Assembly: GCA_948099385.1 (NCBI GenBank)
Contig: CANUEZ040000151.1
Span: forward strand, 4,534,001-4,598,000
Length of the DNA stretch: 64,000 bases
From: Fasciola hepatica
Taxonomy: Eukaryota; Platyhelminthes; Trematoda; Plagiorchiida; Fasciolidae
Direction: 5' to 3'
The position numbers and the translations under genes were made by a program. Positions within the stretch are counted from its first letter, which is position 1, and each line of letters opens with the position of its first letter. Shown in pieces: positions 46,311-59,856 of the stretch. The notes beneath the pieces are model-generated. The model had not been told where the DNA came from. It worked only from the letters and a program-made list of their open reading frames with translations, and did not search any database.

Positions 46311-46390
46311 GCCTCCTTAGTTCAGTCCGTTAAAGTGATCGCTTTAGCACTTAAATCCGCTGGACTCTAACCGATTTCTGATAATAATCA
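46311..46390 (+). repeat. tRNA-like SINE head (degenerate)
   Basis: TTAGTTCAGTCCGTTAAAGTG resembles an A box region; the B box position reads GCTGGACTCTAACC, a poor match. Probably an old SINE copy. Confidence 0.35.
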
Positions 46391-46884
46391 GAAGGTATGG
46401 CCGGTATCGAAAAACATGCTAAATATTTCTGCCCTGATTACCGCCTGGTAAATAGGGGTATGTATCGTGTGTTGTTTAGTTAACTCATTTCTAGCCCGAT
46501 AGCACGACCCCACTCATAAAAATGAGTCAATCCACTTGCGCCAGGCGCACGTGGGCTCAAGCCTGGAAACTAATCCAGGATATTGAAAAAGTTATAATGA
46601 TTGTATAGGGATTGTAAAGTTACTTCAAGATATCTTCCCGTTCACCAGAGTTAAGTTTTCAAAAACAATTAGTTTAAGCTTGACTTCACGGTGAAACCCA
46701 CATGTTAAGCTCGTTAATCAGAACCTCACGAAAGATCTGTTGACCATTTGGTATTCGATCTACGGTACACACTAAACCAGAATTTCTCGCGATCGCTAGA
46801 CTTGGGGTGAACGGAATGATGTTCAGTTTAGGCAGTCACGTGCAAAGTCAGACGGTCTCGCGCGTACACACACATGGTTACACA

Positions 46885-47095
46885 CACCTCGGACCAATGA
46901 TCCATATCCCACGCACACGAGGACGCGCACTCACACACGCATACAGGCTTCACGATGATCAAGCTCCATCTCTGACCCCAGTGACCAATCATACATTCTC
47001 ACGTGTCCTATGACCTTGCGTGGTCTGATCCAGCTGTATCCTTGGCTTGCGTTTTCACTGGCATGTGACCGTGATTCGCGTACTTGCCTGCTTGT
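46885..47095 (+). repeat. Dispersed repeat X, copy 2
   Basis: Contains an ACACGCACAC-rich stretch, then GTGACCAATCATACATT, CTCACGTGTCCTATGACC, TTGCG and TCTGATCCAGCTGTA. The same order occurs inverted at 11,290-11,480. No PLE coding sequence is recognised beside this copy. Confidence 0.6.
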
Positions 47096-47880
47096 GTCTA
47101 TCGAAACTATACCATAAACCAGCAGTACCTCTCGCCCTAATTCAATCAGTTTTATTAGTGAGAAGTATTTTCTCCTGTGATAAAAAATTGCACCAATAGC
47201 TAATCGGGCTTGTCTCATTCGCCTCAAACATATTTCTATGGGCATGTCTTCACTATCCACTAGGTTTAAGTGTATTGGCATATGAAGCCATTCCCATAAT
47301 CTCTGATTTAAGCGTTGGTAGCTATGTTAGACATTTACCGCTCTTCAACTCATTGAGTTTACATTCTTATCATGCCTTTACAAACGGTGAACGTGCAATC
47401 TCCACGGTAGAGTGCGGTATCCAACCCACATCCGGCGACTTTGCTAGCCTCCCTGTTAGCCCCGTTAGTCACCGGTGAGGTGCACAGGTGTTGCGTCGTT
47501 TCTGTTTTCGTCGCTAATGTTGTTGTTGCTGTTGGCGTTGTTGCTGCTGTTGTTTAGTGGTCGTCGTTCTCTATCGCGTTACACAGACCCAAGTTGTCCT
47601 ACTCCCCGCACCTCAGCTCTTCGATCGTCCATCCTAATCTACTATGCAAGGTACCCCAGTGACCCACCAACTTCAAAAGCCATGTTCGAGATCGTTTTTA
47701 TCATTTCCGTGGTCAAGTTGCTTGCTTTTAGTGTTTGTTTGCACTCTTCTCATTAGTTCCTTTACCAAAATAATGTAGGTAGGGGGAAATGAATGGAACT
47801 GAATATCCATCCGGTTGGTTGAATAAAGCCATGTTTTAACTTAAACCAAATTTTTACATTCCACAAATTGCAATCCACAA
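47096..47880. other. No recognised gene; GTT microsatellite
   Basis: Contains an imperfect (GTT/GCT)n at 47,518-47,556. A cluster of TAG acceptors ending GTTAG|TCACCG|GTGAGG at about 47,475 was noticed but not supported. Confidence 0.25.
47518..47556. repeat. (GTT)n-like microsatellite
   Basis: Imperfect GTT and GCT units over about 39 bp. Confidence 0.9.
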
Positions 47881-47935
47881 TCATTCGAAGAAGCAGTGAA
47901 AAAAATGAGTTCTGGTTGGCTGTGTACGAATAGAT
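47880..47935 (+). pseudogene. Third, degenerate relative of the 10.5 kb exon
   Basis: TCATTCGAAGAAGCAGTGAA encodes SFEEAVK, matching AFEETVK at 10.5 kb and VFEEAVK at 37.8 kb. The preceding GCAATCCACAA parallels the intron end of the others, but the AG acceptor is lost. No donor at the expected place. Same strand. Confidence 0.35.
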
Positions 47936-50420
47936 TCAAGAATTTTGGGTACAGTTGAACCCGGTAACACTTACGTCCTTAAGCGGTAGGAGCAAATGCG
48001 ATTGTTCAATGTACTTGGTGCCTGTTATAACGGCTGTAACTGAATCACTGCCTCACCAATGGAAACGGTTGAAATCCATTCGGTGGGCAACCGCCACAAC
48101 TGGCAATTTGTTAAGCGTACGAAACAGTCAAATTGTGCAATTCCAAGTTAGTCTTTTCACTAATCTCTCGCGATGATTTCGCATATTGGAAACAGTAATG
48201 GTCTGGGTAGTAGAAATGTCTGGCCACCGTGCACTTGCACAATAGTTGGAAGCTAGGGAATCGATGCCCTAGCCCTTCCATTTTGAAGTATCTAGGTTGG
48301 CTTTTAAGCAACAAATGACCTAACTACGAAGTATGTCCGTTAGGAATGATAAGTCCCAAACTGAGTCAGTGATCTAATGTTCGTCTTTGTTAATTTTGGA
48401 TATTGACATTCAAGGTTTAGTTCTTGCCACTTACGTAACCTTCTCATTCAACAGCCTTTAATTTCAATTCTTATTCTGAGACTGAAGCAGCCATTCCTAG
48501 TAAGCTTGGATGCCTCTAGAAAGTTTGTCTGTACCGTGATGGTGCGGCGCTAAAGTTTCGTTTGACGCTTTACTGAGTGAACCATCCATGAATACTCTGT
48601 GCCGATTTACCCAATATCTTTTCGCACTGTTGTTCTGGATTGCTCACCTAGCTGTAGGTCATTTGTCTTTATGTATTTATACACATGGTTTTATGTAGAA
48701 TCACGAAATTATGGTCCAAATGGAATTTGTTCTGGTCCCCGTAGCCCTGTACAGCTCATATCGCACGTAGAGCTAGTGAGACTAATTTCTACTAGATCGA
48801 CATCTTGAGGAATCGGCAGAGATTCTACAAATACCATATCTCATTGCAAGTGACTCATCTTCACATGATTAAGCGTCTCATCCAAGCCGCGTTGTCATTG
48901 TGTTAGACCGTAGATTTGTGATACCAAGGTGTAAATACTTAAACAATAAACTTTAGTAGACAAGAGTGTTGACTTAATTGAATGAGTAAAAATCGGCCCT
49001 AATTATGCGTGGATTAAGTATAAGGCTGTCAAATTACGCATCAGTTACGCCCTTATCGAATGCAGTTCCCAATCAATGCAATCACGGTAGCGAGCACAGG
49101 CTCAAAAATCAGGAGCCAAAAAGACTGTATGGGCATCTCGGTATATTTTCTCCCCCCCCCCCTCCCCATTCCAGCGACTTAGGTCACATTCGTGAAAGTC
49201 ATAACTAAAGGACAGTGGTGTCGCTGATCCTATGATCGACAGGATTTCCCCCTTCCTCCCCCAAAAAAAAGAAAAATTGGGAATTTGGCTACTGGCAATC
49301 ATTACAATAGTAAAAACTGACATTTGACTGGTTACGAGAGGACCGGGATTATTGGGCAAACTGCAAATAAAGGATCGCGAATCTATTCCCATTCTCGTTA
49401 GCCTTCGTAGTATTCCCTAATTCCAATAAACACGGTGCTAATTAGATGACCAATATGATGGTGTGATAGTATAAGGATGCATGCTGAACAGCTAACGCGC
49501 AGGAATTCAAAGTAATTTGACAGCATCACAGGTTAAAATATCCAGCCAACGGGAAAAAACGTAGTTACAACAGTTTTCCGTTATCGGTGTGAGATCAGTA
49601 GAGTTTTTGATTTCGCTAACACTAGCTGCATAAGCAGACTGTGCTGTAGGGAACAATTAGTAAACCATGAGTTCAAAAATGTTTGAAAGGGGACACTGAA
49701 ATGTAAATGTGCAAACAAGTACTGATTCCGATACGCCGATCAGATGCCCTTGAGGTTTGCACTAATCAAAGTGTACAGTACAGGAACTGGAGTTCTTAAG
49801 TAAAGAACCCATACTGGATCCGTAAAATGAAATTAGGTCAACGGATCACTGAACTCAAGGCATTAAATCTCACCTATCCAAACAGAAACAGCCTTTGATT
49901 AGCACCGACAGAAAACGCACAGGACAAGGGTCTTGTTTTCGGAATTTGTAGAACGTAGTACGCAACAGATCCGTTTATCATCACATCAGTAAACAAGCCC
50001 GTAAGTGAGCAAGCAAGCAAACAAGTGAATCATCTATTGACAAACCCAAACATGATAATACGCCAAGAGGATGGAAGCAGAGAATCAATGTCAATCTCAC
50101 GCGCATCTAGCTGCATGTGACTGGTAGAGTGGAACAAAGCAGAGCGTGGGTAGACAGGCATCGCGCACGCGAGTGCAGCGCTAACGAGGCCGGAATGAAC
50201 CACGGGTGAATGCCAATGACACGGGTTAGCCACACAACAAAGAGCACGAGTTTTCTCGCCCAAGTCCTTCCCAAATTTCTGAATATGTAGCATAGATCAT
50301 CAGCCATTTGCGTCACGGTTCGGTCAGTGCTGACCAGCTCTATGTTAGTTGTTGTTTGAATGGTGTTCTACAACTGCTCATTGGGTGGTAATGCAGTGTC
50401 AGAAGTGTTTAGTATTATCA
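47936..50420. other. No recognisable feature apart from a poly-C run
   Basis: Unique DNA. A C-rich run (TCCCCCCCCCCCTCCCC) lies at 49,151-49,168. Confidence 0.3.
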
Positions 50421-52685
50421 GGTGTTTTGAACATGGTCCCAATAAGGGTAATCCAATCACAGACTTTTATAGGTTTATTGAATGTACTAGATGCACTTGA
50501 AAATAGCCATGGAGTAAGTGATTTCTTTGACTGGGGCGGCTACTTTGACAAATATCCACAAGCAAGGAGGGCGTATCAGGTTAAACCCAAGATCTACAAG
50601 AATAACGTATGAGTCCATGGCAGAACCAAAGGTATTTCTGCTGGTTTCGGTAGGATGACGATAACTGAGCCTATCAGATCACAAACTTTTCATTGCCAAC
50701 AAAGGTGAAACCATTCGTCAGCAGTTATTTACAGGATTCTTGCAGTTAGATTTAACCTTTACATCTCAAAAGGACTCAGGCAATAACAGAGTTAGGGAAA
50801 TTTAACCTTTTGACCTTTTACTTGTAAAATCCTTGACCCTTGATTTTTATGCCTTCACGTTGGTTGAAAGACGCATGTTACAGAAATCGAATTGCACAGA
50901 TGAGACCGACTTCTCAAAATTTCCAGCTGTTTTAGGAATGGATGGTTCATAATACGTGAACAGTTAGGACTCTAGAATGCGACGCAAACTGCTAACTGAA
51001 GGAAACAGTGGAGGTTGGCAGAACAGCAACAAGTGAACCTAAACGGAGAAACTAACCAGGATTTGAGCTTCCCTCTCTTCCTCATGCACACACGCGCACA
51101 CAGTTTCTTCGATGTCCATAGCATTTCTCGTCAACAAAATATGTGATCTACACTTTCTTATCTGTGAAAAATTCGCTATGAAGATCCTTTTGGACCTAAA
51201 AGATCCTCCTTGCCATGCTCTGCTTTTGCCGTTTACACCCTTCTACACATTCTGAATTCCAGTTCATCCCGTCCGGCATAAATTTTCATCGCAACTCTAC
51301 GGTGCCTTATTTGATAAGAGTTCTTGTGGGCAAAATAACTGTTGCGGAGGAACTTCGCGTTCGCGTCAGTGGTTGGACGTTATTCTAATTTGTCCGATTT
51401 TCTACCCCTTTTTTGTAATGTTTCCAACTTGACACTTATCGTCTCCGCTCCTTTTTACGGCGGAGTTGTGAGTCATTAATTTACTGAAGTCTTCAATACA
51501 ATACAGTACAATGCCGTATAATAGTCTAGGGATATGAGATCACTTTCCGGTTCATCTCTAAACTTGGCCTGTTGGGACCTAACGAGGTTCGCCATTCCAT
51601 ACCTCAGCATCTGCTTACGGGCTATACCTAGTAGAATAATGAACGTTCGAGGCCACTGGACATGCTCTTTCAAGTGAACTCATACGCAAGCAAGTACTAG
51701 TTTGAAATTACTACAACGTTGGGTTTGGCGAGTTCTCATCATACTGGCCGAGTCTTATTCGGATCAGTCAGCAGTAATACTAATGATTTTAGCTGGTTTC
51801 GAGTGGGGAGGTCTCCGTCTCATGCTTAGAAGACAACACTGTTCGTCTGCCAATGTGACTCAAACACTGATAGGAGGAGCAGTAATCCTGACGTTAGTGA
51901 GCCGTTTTTGCGTCATATTTTGATAAACTTTGAAATTACGCATCGCATCACCGCGCATTTCGCTCACGAATCGTACTCCGTTGCTCTTGGGATTATCAAA
52001 TCAACACAAGTAAGGATTAATCAGTTGGGTTTGTTCATCCCCAACTGCATCATGGCTTCAACAAGTAAGAACCGTCTATTCCTGAGTCAAGTAACCAAGC
52101 GCCCATTTTCACTGGGGTGAATTAAACAGATAGAAACATTCAAACCAAATTCAAGGAAACAGTTTTTTCAAAAGTACTAGTCAGTGTTTAAGTTCTTCGG
52201 AATAAATTTATATATCTATTGCTTTTTACAAACTAAGTATGCCAAATGATGGTGGTTTCATGAGTAAAGAGTAATTCATCCTCTGGGCCTAAACAGTCAG
52301 CCATGGGTTCAATGATATCTTAAAAGTTTACCGTCAGTTTATGTGACAACGGCTTCACTGGGGTATGTTTTTTTCTAGAACTAGCTTCATTCTCATTCCC
52401 ATTATAATATCTAATCTTTATGTAAAGATGATGTAGCTCGATTAAAGAGACGATGCAACTTTTCAAATACTATTATATGAACATTTTCGCAAGAACAATT
52501 GCTATAAGGTCCCAGGATGCTGTCCTACCGTCGTGCAAGTTTATTACTGCGTATAAGTTGTTACTTTGATTGTAAGAAACGGTTTTAATGGTAAAGGATA
52601 AGAATGGCAGATATTAAATGGCCTTTCTGGTCAGAATTCCTCTACGAAAAGAACGGAAAACTGGGAAGTGCAAGTCTTAGAAAAC
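50421..52685. other. No recognised gene; weak exon candidate near 50.5 kb
   Basis: On the plus strand 50,470-50,510 (LLNVLDALENSHG) lies between ACTTTTATAG and GGA|GTAAGTG, with a further GTATGAG donor at about 50,607 downstream. Unrecognised. Confidence 0.18.
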
Positions 52686-52687
52686 TC

Positions 52688-52835
52688 TACTGCTACTGTT
52701 ACTACTACTACTACTACTACTACTAATAATAATAATAATAACAATAATAATAATAATAATAATGATAATAATAACATTAACACTGATACTAATGCTACTA
52801 TCACCACTTCTACTACTATTACTTTTATTGTGACT
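52688..52835. repeat. Compound (ACT)n/(AAT)n microsatellite
   Basis: TACTACTACT passes into AATAATAATA with scattered GAT and ACT units over about 145 bp. Confidence 0.95.
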
Positions 52836-54350
52836 TCTTTCTGCTGACAGTCTACCTCCCTGAATACAATAGCACTCAGCAAGTAACTGCGTGCGCGATG
52901 CCGTTGGTATTTCTTGTTTGGGGGACTACTGTACGCAACGAAAAGCTTTCAGCAGAAGCGAAGTCGATCGAGGCCTCCTCCAGGGATATTTGCCAATTGG
53001 TAACATGTACGGAAACATACCACTTCACTTCTCAACACGCGATAGGATATTGGAGCTCTGATAAAGCAGTTCGGGGGAGTGAAAAATGAATGGTTCCGAA
53101 TACCTAACATTCTAGAACTGTGGCTGCACAAAAATGACTGTCAAATGCAGTGTGCTCAGTTACAGACTGTTTGAAGTTAAGCTGACAGTCACATCTACTG
53201 TTCCCAAACCTACTATTATTCCTCATGATGTAAGCTCAAAAGGTGGTTTCAGTCAACCCGAGTCAGGCGAGCAAAATAAATATTCGGAAACATCATGAAG
53301 AAAGTAAGCCAAACTGATAAGTGATTGACTATTGACTGGCTAAAACGTATCCAAAAATTGACCACTGGGTGATAGAAAACTGATTACAATAAAACGCGTT
53401 TTGGTTAGGCAGTGGTCCGTAGGTGAAACTGTGTTGAAGAAAACCCTTTTCTTAATTGACTACTGTTTACCCATCTGACCACAACTGGTCACTGTTTCCA
53501 GTCAGCTGACCCCTGTGTTGCTTCGTTATGGCTATTCAGCCGTGCGTGACTTAACCTGACCTGATTTTCGTAGAGTTCAGAATGTGACGAGGGTGAGTTG
53601 TTTGCCATACATTTCACGAGATAGCTTGATATTCCGTCATAACAGTTGAAAAATACGGCGACTGTCGCCCTTGAACTAATGCATATTAGACTGATTGTCA
53701 AAGGTTTACTTTCTAAATGTTGAGCTAAAGACCGAGCTTATGGGGGACATTAGCTCGAGGACAAAGCACCAGCGGTGTCTAGTGCTCATGTGAACCTTGT
53801 ACCGTTCTAGAAGTTCGTTTTCGTGAACTGAGCCTCAGGAATACCAATTTAGATAAGCCACTTGTTCACGGCTAACGCGACAAGAGTCGCTGTGATATGA
53901 ACAGTCAGTATAACCGACGATGGACTACTTCGTTCAAATTAAGCAGTACATGGGAGCCAGAAGTCACGTAAACTTATACAAACTGGCAGAGTAGATAAAT
54001 GCAAAGGTCAGACACTCGAGCAAATTACAGAGAATGAGAACGAATCTGATGAAAAGCTGTCATCCTTGGAGGTTTGGCCATAGATACAACACCCCACTGA
54101 CAACAAAATCAGTGGATCAATTTGCACCGAAATCAAGATATACCGACAGCCAGTGTTCAAAGGAGATCAGATTGCCTACCTGAAATTATGTTGAATGAAT
54201 TCGCGTAGAGCCAACATGTTGTACAGCGCAACTCACTTATCTTCGTTTACAATAACATTATAATTCTACTGTATTTGTTGTTTATTATGCAGAAGCTTTA
54301 CAATATGTCAAGAAGCCGTTACAGTAGATCAAAAACTACTAAACGGGGAC
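52836..54350. other. No recognisable feature
   Basis: Unique DNA. Nothing supported. Confidence 0.3.
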
Positions 54351-54351
54351 G

Positions 54352-54445
54352 TGACGAGTAGAGTCAGGGTTCAAACCCGGAACCCTAAGGTTTACAGCTC
54401 ATCATTATATCATTTTGATCACTCACTGGACCGAATGGACTGAGA
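54352..54445 (-). repeat. tRNA-like SINE head
   Basis: On the minus strand GGTCCAGTGAGTGATC (A box region) is followed by GGGTTCCGGGTTTGAACCC (B box). Similar in layout to the copy near 61.5 kb. There is no full cloverleaf. Confidence 0.5.
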
Positions 54446-57400
54446 CAAAACTGATCCCTTTCTTGGCCCCAGGTCTGTTTACCACCTGCGACTGAACTTG
54501 CGGATCACAGCACGTAGGAATAGCAGATCGTCAGCTGTCCATCCGAACGAGCAAACACATGCCGAAAAATCACGTTCCCTAGGATACTTGATTACCTGTG
54601 AGTTCCATCACAGATCCCTCTACCGATATTTTGATCGAACTCACCAAAGTAAAGCTTTCCGTTTCGTTATTCGAGTCCGGAACCTGGGATTTTTGATTTT
54701 GTATTTATACGGGGAAGTATACAAGCAGAGTATAGATATTTCGGTAATTAGGTGCAGAAATAAAACAAGATAAATTGACAACGTACCATAAATGGCAAAA
54801 TATTTCGGTGAGAATCTACGGGTAAGTTCTAACTGGAGTGTTTCAATAGGTGAGTGAAGAAAAATTAAGTTGATTTTTTAGATTTTGTATTCAACTCAGC
54901 TTTTATCTTCTGCACAGGTTAGAGTACAGGTGAGCTTTTGAGCAAATTTACTCTAGAGGAACGGTGCTTGTATACAAAACAGGTGCCTGAACGGGAGCGA
55001 AAGAAACGATAAGATTGTGTGTACCGAATTAGTAGAGTCCTGGGATATCTTGTGGGTTAGGATTAAACAAAAGTCAAGTTGCTGTTCAAAAATCTCAGTC
55101 TAAAGAACGTTAGTGGGGATAGATGTAGAGCTACTTACTTCGGGGAAAATATCGGAGAACTATGAATCAGGATAGGAAGAAAACATTGGAATTCGAACTT
55201 GGAAATTACTGATCACAGTGTCGGAAAATGTCTAAGTTTTCGAATTTGAAATGATAGACCTCACAGTTTTCCAATAAAGTATGGAACGTCGGTTGTCTGT
55301 TGTAGATTGTTATACAAGTTAGCTCGCAAGTTCGGAAAGGGGGGTGGAAATTGCTGAAAACATGTTCAAGTCAGTTGGACAGGATTAGTTTTAAAGCACA
55401 TTGGGTAGACAAATGGTTTATTTCAGATGAGTTTCGCCAGAGTTATCATCCGCTGGAGTCGCTTTATATAGCAAAATTCAACTGGTTTTTGGATTCAAAG
55501 GGTGTGAGTGACACAAATCCTTCTGCTATAGAAACGGTCAGGCAGGCTTCTCGTCCCTTGCCATTTTCTTGTTTAGTCCAATTAGTAAAAGCTGTACACC
55601 ACCAATACATCACCTATATTGTGGTTGTTACAAGATTCTCCACAAATTTCAAGCTCCAGTTTCAGACTATCTATCTTCTTTATGTCTTCCGTAGTGAGTT
55701 TCCAAGTTCTAACCGAGCCCCGCATTGTTCATTGATTAGAATGAAATATATCATTGTGTGTGCGTTGACAGCTGACTGAAAGCACACGAAACTGTTGGCT
55801 GAAGTCAGTTCTGTTCACAATCCGGTTCTTAAAGTATTGAAATAGAAAAAGTTGCCTATCCCGTAAATGACCAATAAACTAATGACTTCAGATTATAAGG
55901 TACTTATTTACACCCGGATTTCACCTCTCGTTTTTGATTGGTGCAGCCAATCGAAAACAGCCTCTTAATAAATGCACTCACTAGGTGGTGTACCCCAAAT
56001 GTGTATCTGCTTCTTCGAGACAATGAAAATGAGAAGCACTATTTCGGTAATTCTTATTACGTTTGTACTCTCTGTTTCCGATGTTTCGTTAGACGCCATG
56101 TGCCACCGCTTACGAAGTGAACACGCACTTCTTTTGAGGTGTCCACAAGGTGGTGTCAAATTTATCCGGCAATCACATAAGAAACACCTGGACCTTTCAC
56201 CTCAGAGTTCGTGCTCGAAAACGGACATGCGATGGTTTTGCTTGGAAATGCTTACATGTGTATCGGTTTCAGCAGTGAAAGGGGTAGGTTGCTGAATGTG
56301 TAGACCTTTGTAAAAGATAGCATACATAACTAATGATCAGCACAAATTAGCAATACGCGTGATGATTTCCTATACACAAGAGTATTTTTTCAGAATGAAA
56401 ACCTCACTTGTTTCTTCGAAAGTGAACTGGTTGGTGTTGTTCCGGACCACAGTGCATTTATCTTAAGTCCAAATTGTTGCCGTAAGTTTTACCATGTTCA
56501 AGAACATTTTTCCGAATCCAATAAAGTATTGTGCTTTTACATTTTACCATAACTATGCACTTTACTTATTGAAGAAGGAGAATTAAAACAACATAAGAAT
56601 AACAGTAAAGACAAATTTATTCCTCTTCACTCACTTGTTCTAATTTTGCTTATCTTCACGAATACAAGTTCATGAAACTGTCTCGATGAATCGGAATATA
56701 TGTATGGTCCGGTGACGGATAACAAAGGCAACTCCGTGATTACAATGCAGATTTCTGATTTGGATAAATTATCCTGTCTGGAATTTTGATTACATCATTC
56801 ATTCTCCCACATCGTTTTACTGTCTTTATCGATCGATTTTTTGATTTCTACTAATAACTTTTCCCTCCATCTTGTGTTGTAATTGTAAATAAAGATTCTG
56901 ATTGTGCGAAAATTGGCTTTTTCCCTTCAAAACGAAGGGAGTAGCCTAACTAAAGGATCCTGTAAGGATGTATCATTAAATAGATGTCGCGAGATCGCAC
57001 TATTTAAAAAAAAATGACTTAACTGACCTGGGAATTTAGTGAGTACTTATTTATGCTTAGTGCCTGAGAATCGAATACTCTGGGCCCCATAGACCGGGAA
57101 GCTTCATTGTCAACAAAATAAAGTGCGCATTGGCCATTAGTTGCTACTGAATGAAATCACCAACAATTGTAAGACATGTCATAGCTGTAACACAGCTTTA
57201 TTCTGGCTGGAAATTATTTGCTGTGCAAATCCACCAAGCCCCCACGGGGATGTGAATATGGGGTAAACGATTTAGACTCTAATATCCGACCACCAGCCTA
57301 TCAGAGCTGCCTCCCCATATTTTTTTTTAAACATCATCACTCCAAGACATAGTACCCTTCCTTCATTGAATTTCCAAGAGTAACAAGCCGATGATTGTAC

Positions 57401-58050
57401 AGTGACCAACTCCTACGGTGCACAACTTTCCTGCAGGAAGGCTGAGGAATGATAAAGGCGCTGCTTTACAAACAGCAATGTTTTATGCGGTTCGGGAAGT
57501 GACAGAGGTTGTCAAGCTATCTAGAATTAGGTGGTAGAAAATAGGGGGAAATTAACAGCTTCTAACAACACCCCTAGATTCCTAATATAAACAATACATA
57601 GACTCAAGACAAAACCCCTAATTTAGAGAGTGATTTTATTGACCTGGAACTGCTAGCATCCCTTTATAGCTAAGCAGTTACTTTTCAAAGCTGCTCTGTT
57701 ATAGTCGGGTACCGAAAAAACAAAAGAATTCAGGACTAAAACTCACCTTGGAACGGAACGATTTCTTACACCAAACCTGTAATAAAAACAATCTTTGATA
57801 AACAGCAAATCAACTGTGGCAATATACAGCAACCTCCGGGATTTTTTGTCCTGCATTTTGAGAACACCTATGGTGCTGGTGCCCGGTTTCAGTTAAAATA
57901 ATTTTGACCATTTTCTCGGCCTGATTTGTCAAGTAAGTCGAATCTGCACGATCGTGGTAGGTTATCCTTGGAATTATGTTGCTAAATATATTATTCTAAC
58001 TAACAACCATAATTACGATCTAACCCATATTTATTCGTGTTTGTTTTCAG
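54446..58050. other. No recognised gene
   Basis: The longest frame is 142 codons (55,351-55,779, plus). It has no recognised domain or splice evidence, and a frame of this length is possible by chance in 64 kb. Otherwise featureless. Confidence 0.25.
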
Positions 58051-58091
58051 CGAACAAGGTGCGGTTTGCTGGACGCGGTAATCTTCCATGG
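58051..58091 (+). CDS. Candidate internal exon with near-ideal acceptor
   Basis: After the acceptor CGTGTTTGTTTTCAG the plus strand reads, in phase 1, NKVRFAGRGNLPW to the donor TGG|GTGAGG. The frame stays open further (VRLHARSLQRQSKKF), so later donors AGA|GTAAGA and CCG|GTGAGC are also possible. Basic, unrecognised. Confidence 0.25.
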
Positions 58092-58141
58092 GTGAGGTTG
58101 CACGCGCGAAGTCTGCAAAGACAGAGTAAGAAATTCCGGTG

Positions 58142-58745
58142 AGCCGGAGTTCAGTAATTGCATAATCGAGCGTGGACACTTACACTGATAAAAGCGGGGA
58201 TGTCTATTTATGCCTGAGGGCGTTACATACAGTGCTAACTTACTAGGATTTATCAGTATTTACTTCCACAAAACAAAGTATGACCACTAAATAAGCTAAA
58301 CCATCTCGTAAACGGGCCTTATGAATGATGAATCGACTCATACACTTCATTTTGTACAGATTTTTTATGCTCACTAAGTTCATTCATTTTTCGTAACTAT
58401 GAAAGGAACTGAATAACTAAAAGACCCAGGGGATGGAATATGAGTTTACACTCAGGTTGAGAAACGAGCCTCAAGTACTCCAAAAAAGGATCATGTATTA
58501 TGCTCACGGGGTATGCACGGGGTAAACGACTTTACATATTTGGATCAGTTCAGAGACTTGCAGTTCCACCAAAAAAGCTTTCATAGACTAACTTGCCAAT
58601 GAATTCAGCTGGAGAGCCTTGGTAGATACATTAGGAAATTTCAATCTAGGTGGTCAAATCACGCGATAATTCACTGTAGTCCATGCCTTGATGAGGTAAT
58701 TTGAGGAAGTAAATAATATGATCCATTTTTAAAGTGCGAGTATCC
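58142..58745. other. No recognisable feature
   Basis: Unique AT-rich DNA. Confidence 0.3.
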
Positions 58746-58749
58746 CTCT

Positions 58750-58870
58750 GTAGACCTCATAAAACGGTCAGTGCGCTGGACGCGTACCATTAAGTGGTGT
58801 ATTCGAATTACACGGAGATCGACTTCATGAACGGAGCAAACTCGGATGAAGATGGAGACTTGTTTTGAAA
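58750..58870 (+). repeat. tRNA-like SINE head
   Basis: GGTCAGTGCGCTGGACGCG resembles the A box arm of a tRNA and GGTGTATTCGAATTACAC a B box with T-arm-like pairing, the usual layout of tRNA-derived SINE heads. The expected GAAAC of a hammerhead is not found downstream. Confidence 0.5.
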
Positions 58871-59279
58871 ACCTTGCACTCAGCTAGGTAAAGATGTTTA
58901 GAAGTGGGTCCAGCACAAGATTTTCTTGAATAACTGTGAGTAAAAATTCTAGAAACTCTAACTTTGTCCGGCAGTGAGAGTGCTTTTCGATGTCTCAGGA
59001 GAATGTAAATGCAAGTAAGTGTTTATAAAATGAGCGAAAGTTTTGGGTGCACAAAATAAAAATTCCGAAATTCCAAAATATTCTTTGGCAAGTAACCACA
59101 GGTCGGCTAAAACTTAAGCTTCAGGTTCGGAGTAGCTAAGCTACCCCATGGTCTGAGTATGATCATCGTAGGTTGGGACAATCTGAGCACTATAACCATG
59201 AACAGCTTTTCTCTCACACAAATTCATGCCCAGAGTAGTAGCCTTCAAATGACTCAGTAAGATAAGGAGCAGTCGTCTC

Positions 59280-59855
59280 AGGCTCAGAGAAGGCTATTAA
59301 CCCTGAACTTATCTCGAAAAGCACCCAAATAATGGCGCGTCTCAAACAACCTGGGCTGAGTAAGTCCTGCACACCTTTTCGTAGTGGAGGTGCTTTTTGC
59401 CAAAGTACGAGAACGAAGATGAAGGCCCGGCGCTCTCCACCGGGATTGACTGGTATTCAGTCTAGGGCAGATCTCTAAACCCGGATTCCAAACGAACCTC
59501 GGACAGCTTACGAAGCATACAGTACTGTACTTACTGGCATCTGTGGTCGAAGGGTGTACTGGGCATCCAGGATGTCTTAGCTCATTCAAAGAGCGTGTAC
59601 TGAGCAATCAATCACCGGCCCCAAGTGTGTCACGGACTCCAAGGTCTGTCCCACAGCTATACGGGTTAAACTTTGGACAGCTAAGTGTTTTGGTTGTGGA
59701 CCCCTAAGGAAACCACCTGTTTTGATCTGGACATGCTGTCAATGTTAAGCCTGTGAACGAACCATGGAATCCAACTCCATCCACTCCTTCCTTCCCGGTT
59801 GTATCCTGTTTTGCTTGGCACACAACCTCACATCAGACGGATGTAAAATATACCT

Positions 59856-59856
<1 letters not shown>
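59280..59856. repeat. GC-richer block abutting (TA)n, probable dispersed repeat
   Basis: This segment is GC-richer than its flanks. It carries a 107-codon minus frame without recognised domain and runs straight into a (TA)n, as SINE copy 1 does. I recall similar block-plus-TA arrangements in schistosome DNA but cannot check this here. Confidence 0.3.

Noticed and set aside
46861..46945. ACACAC/GCGCAC-rich stretch as a regulatory island
   Set aside because: It belongs to dispersed repeat X and resembles the stretch beside the 11.4 kb copy.
55351..55779. 142-codon plus-strand ORF
   Set aside because: No recognised motif, no clear splice or start signals; within what chance can give.
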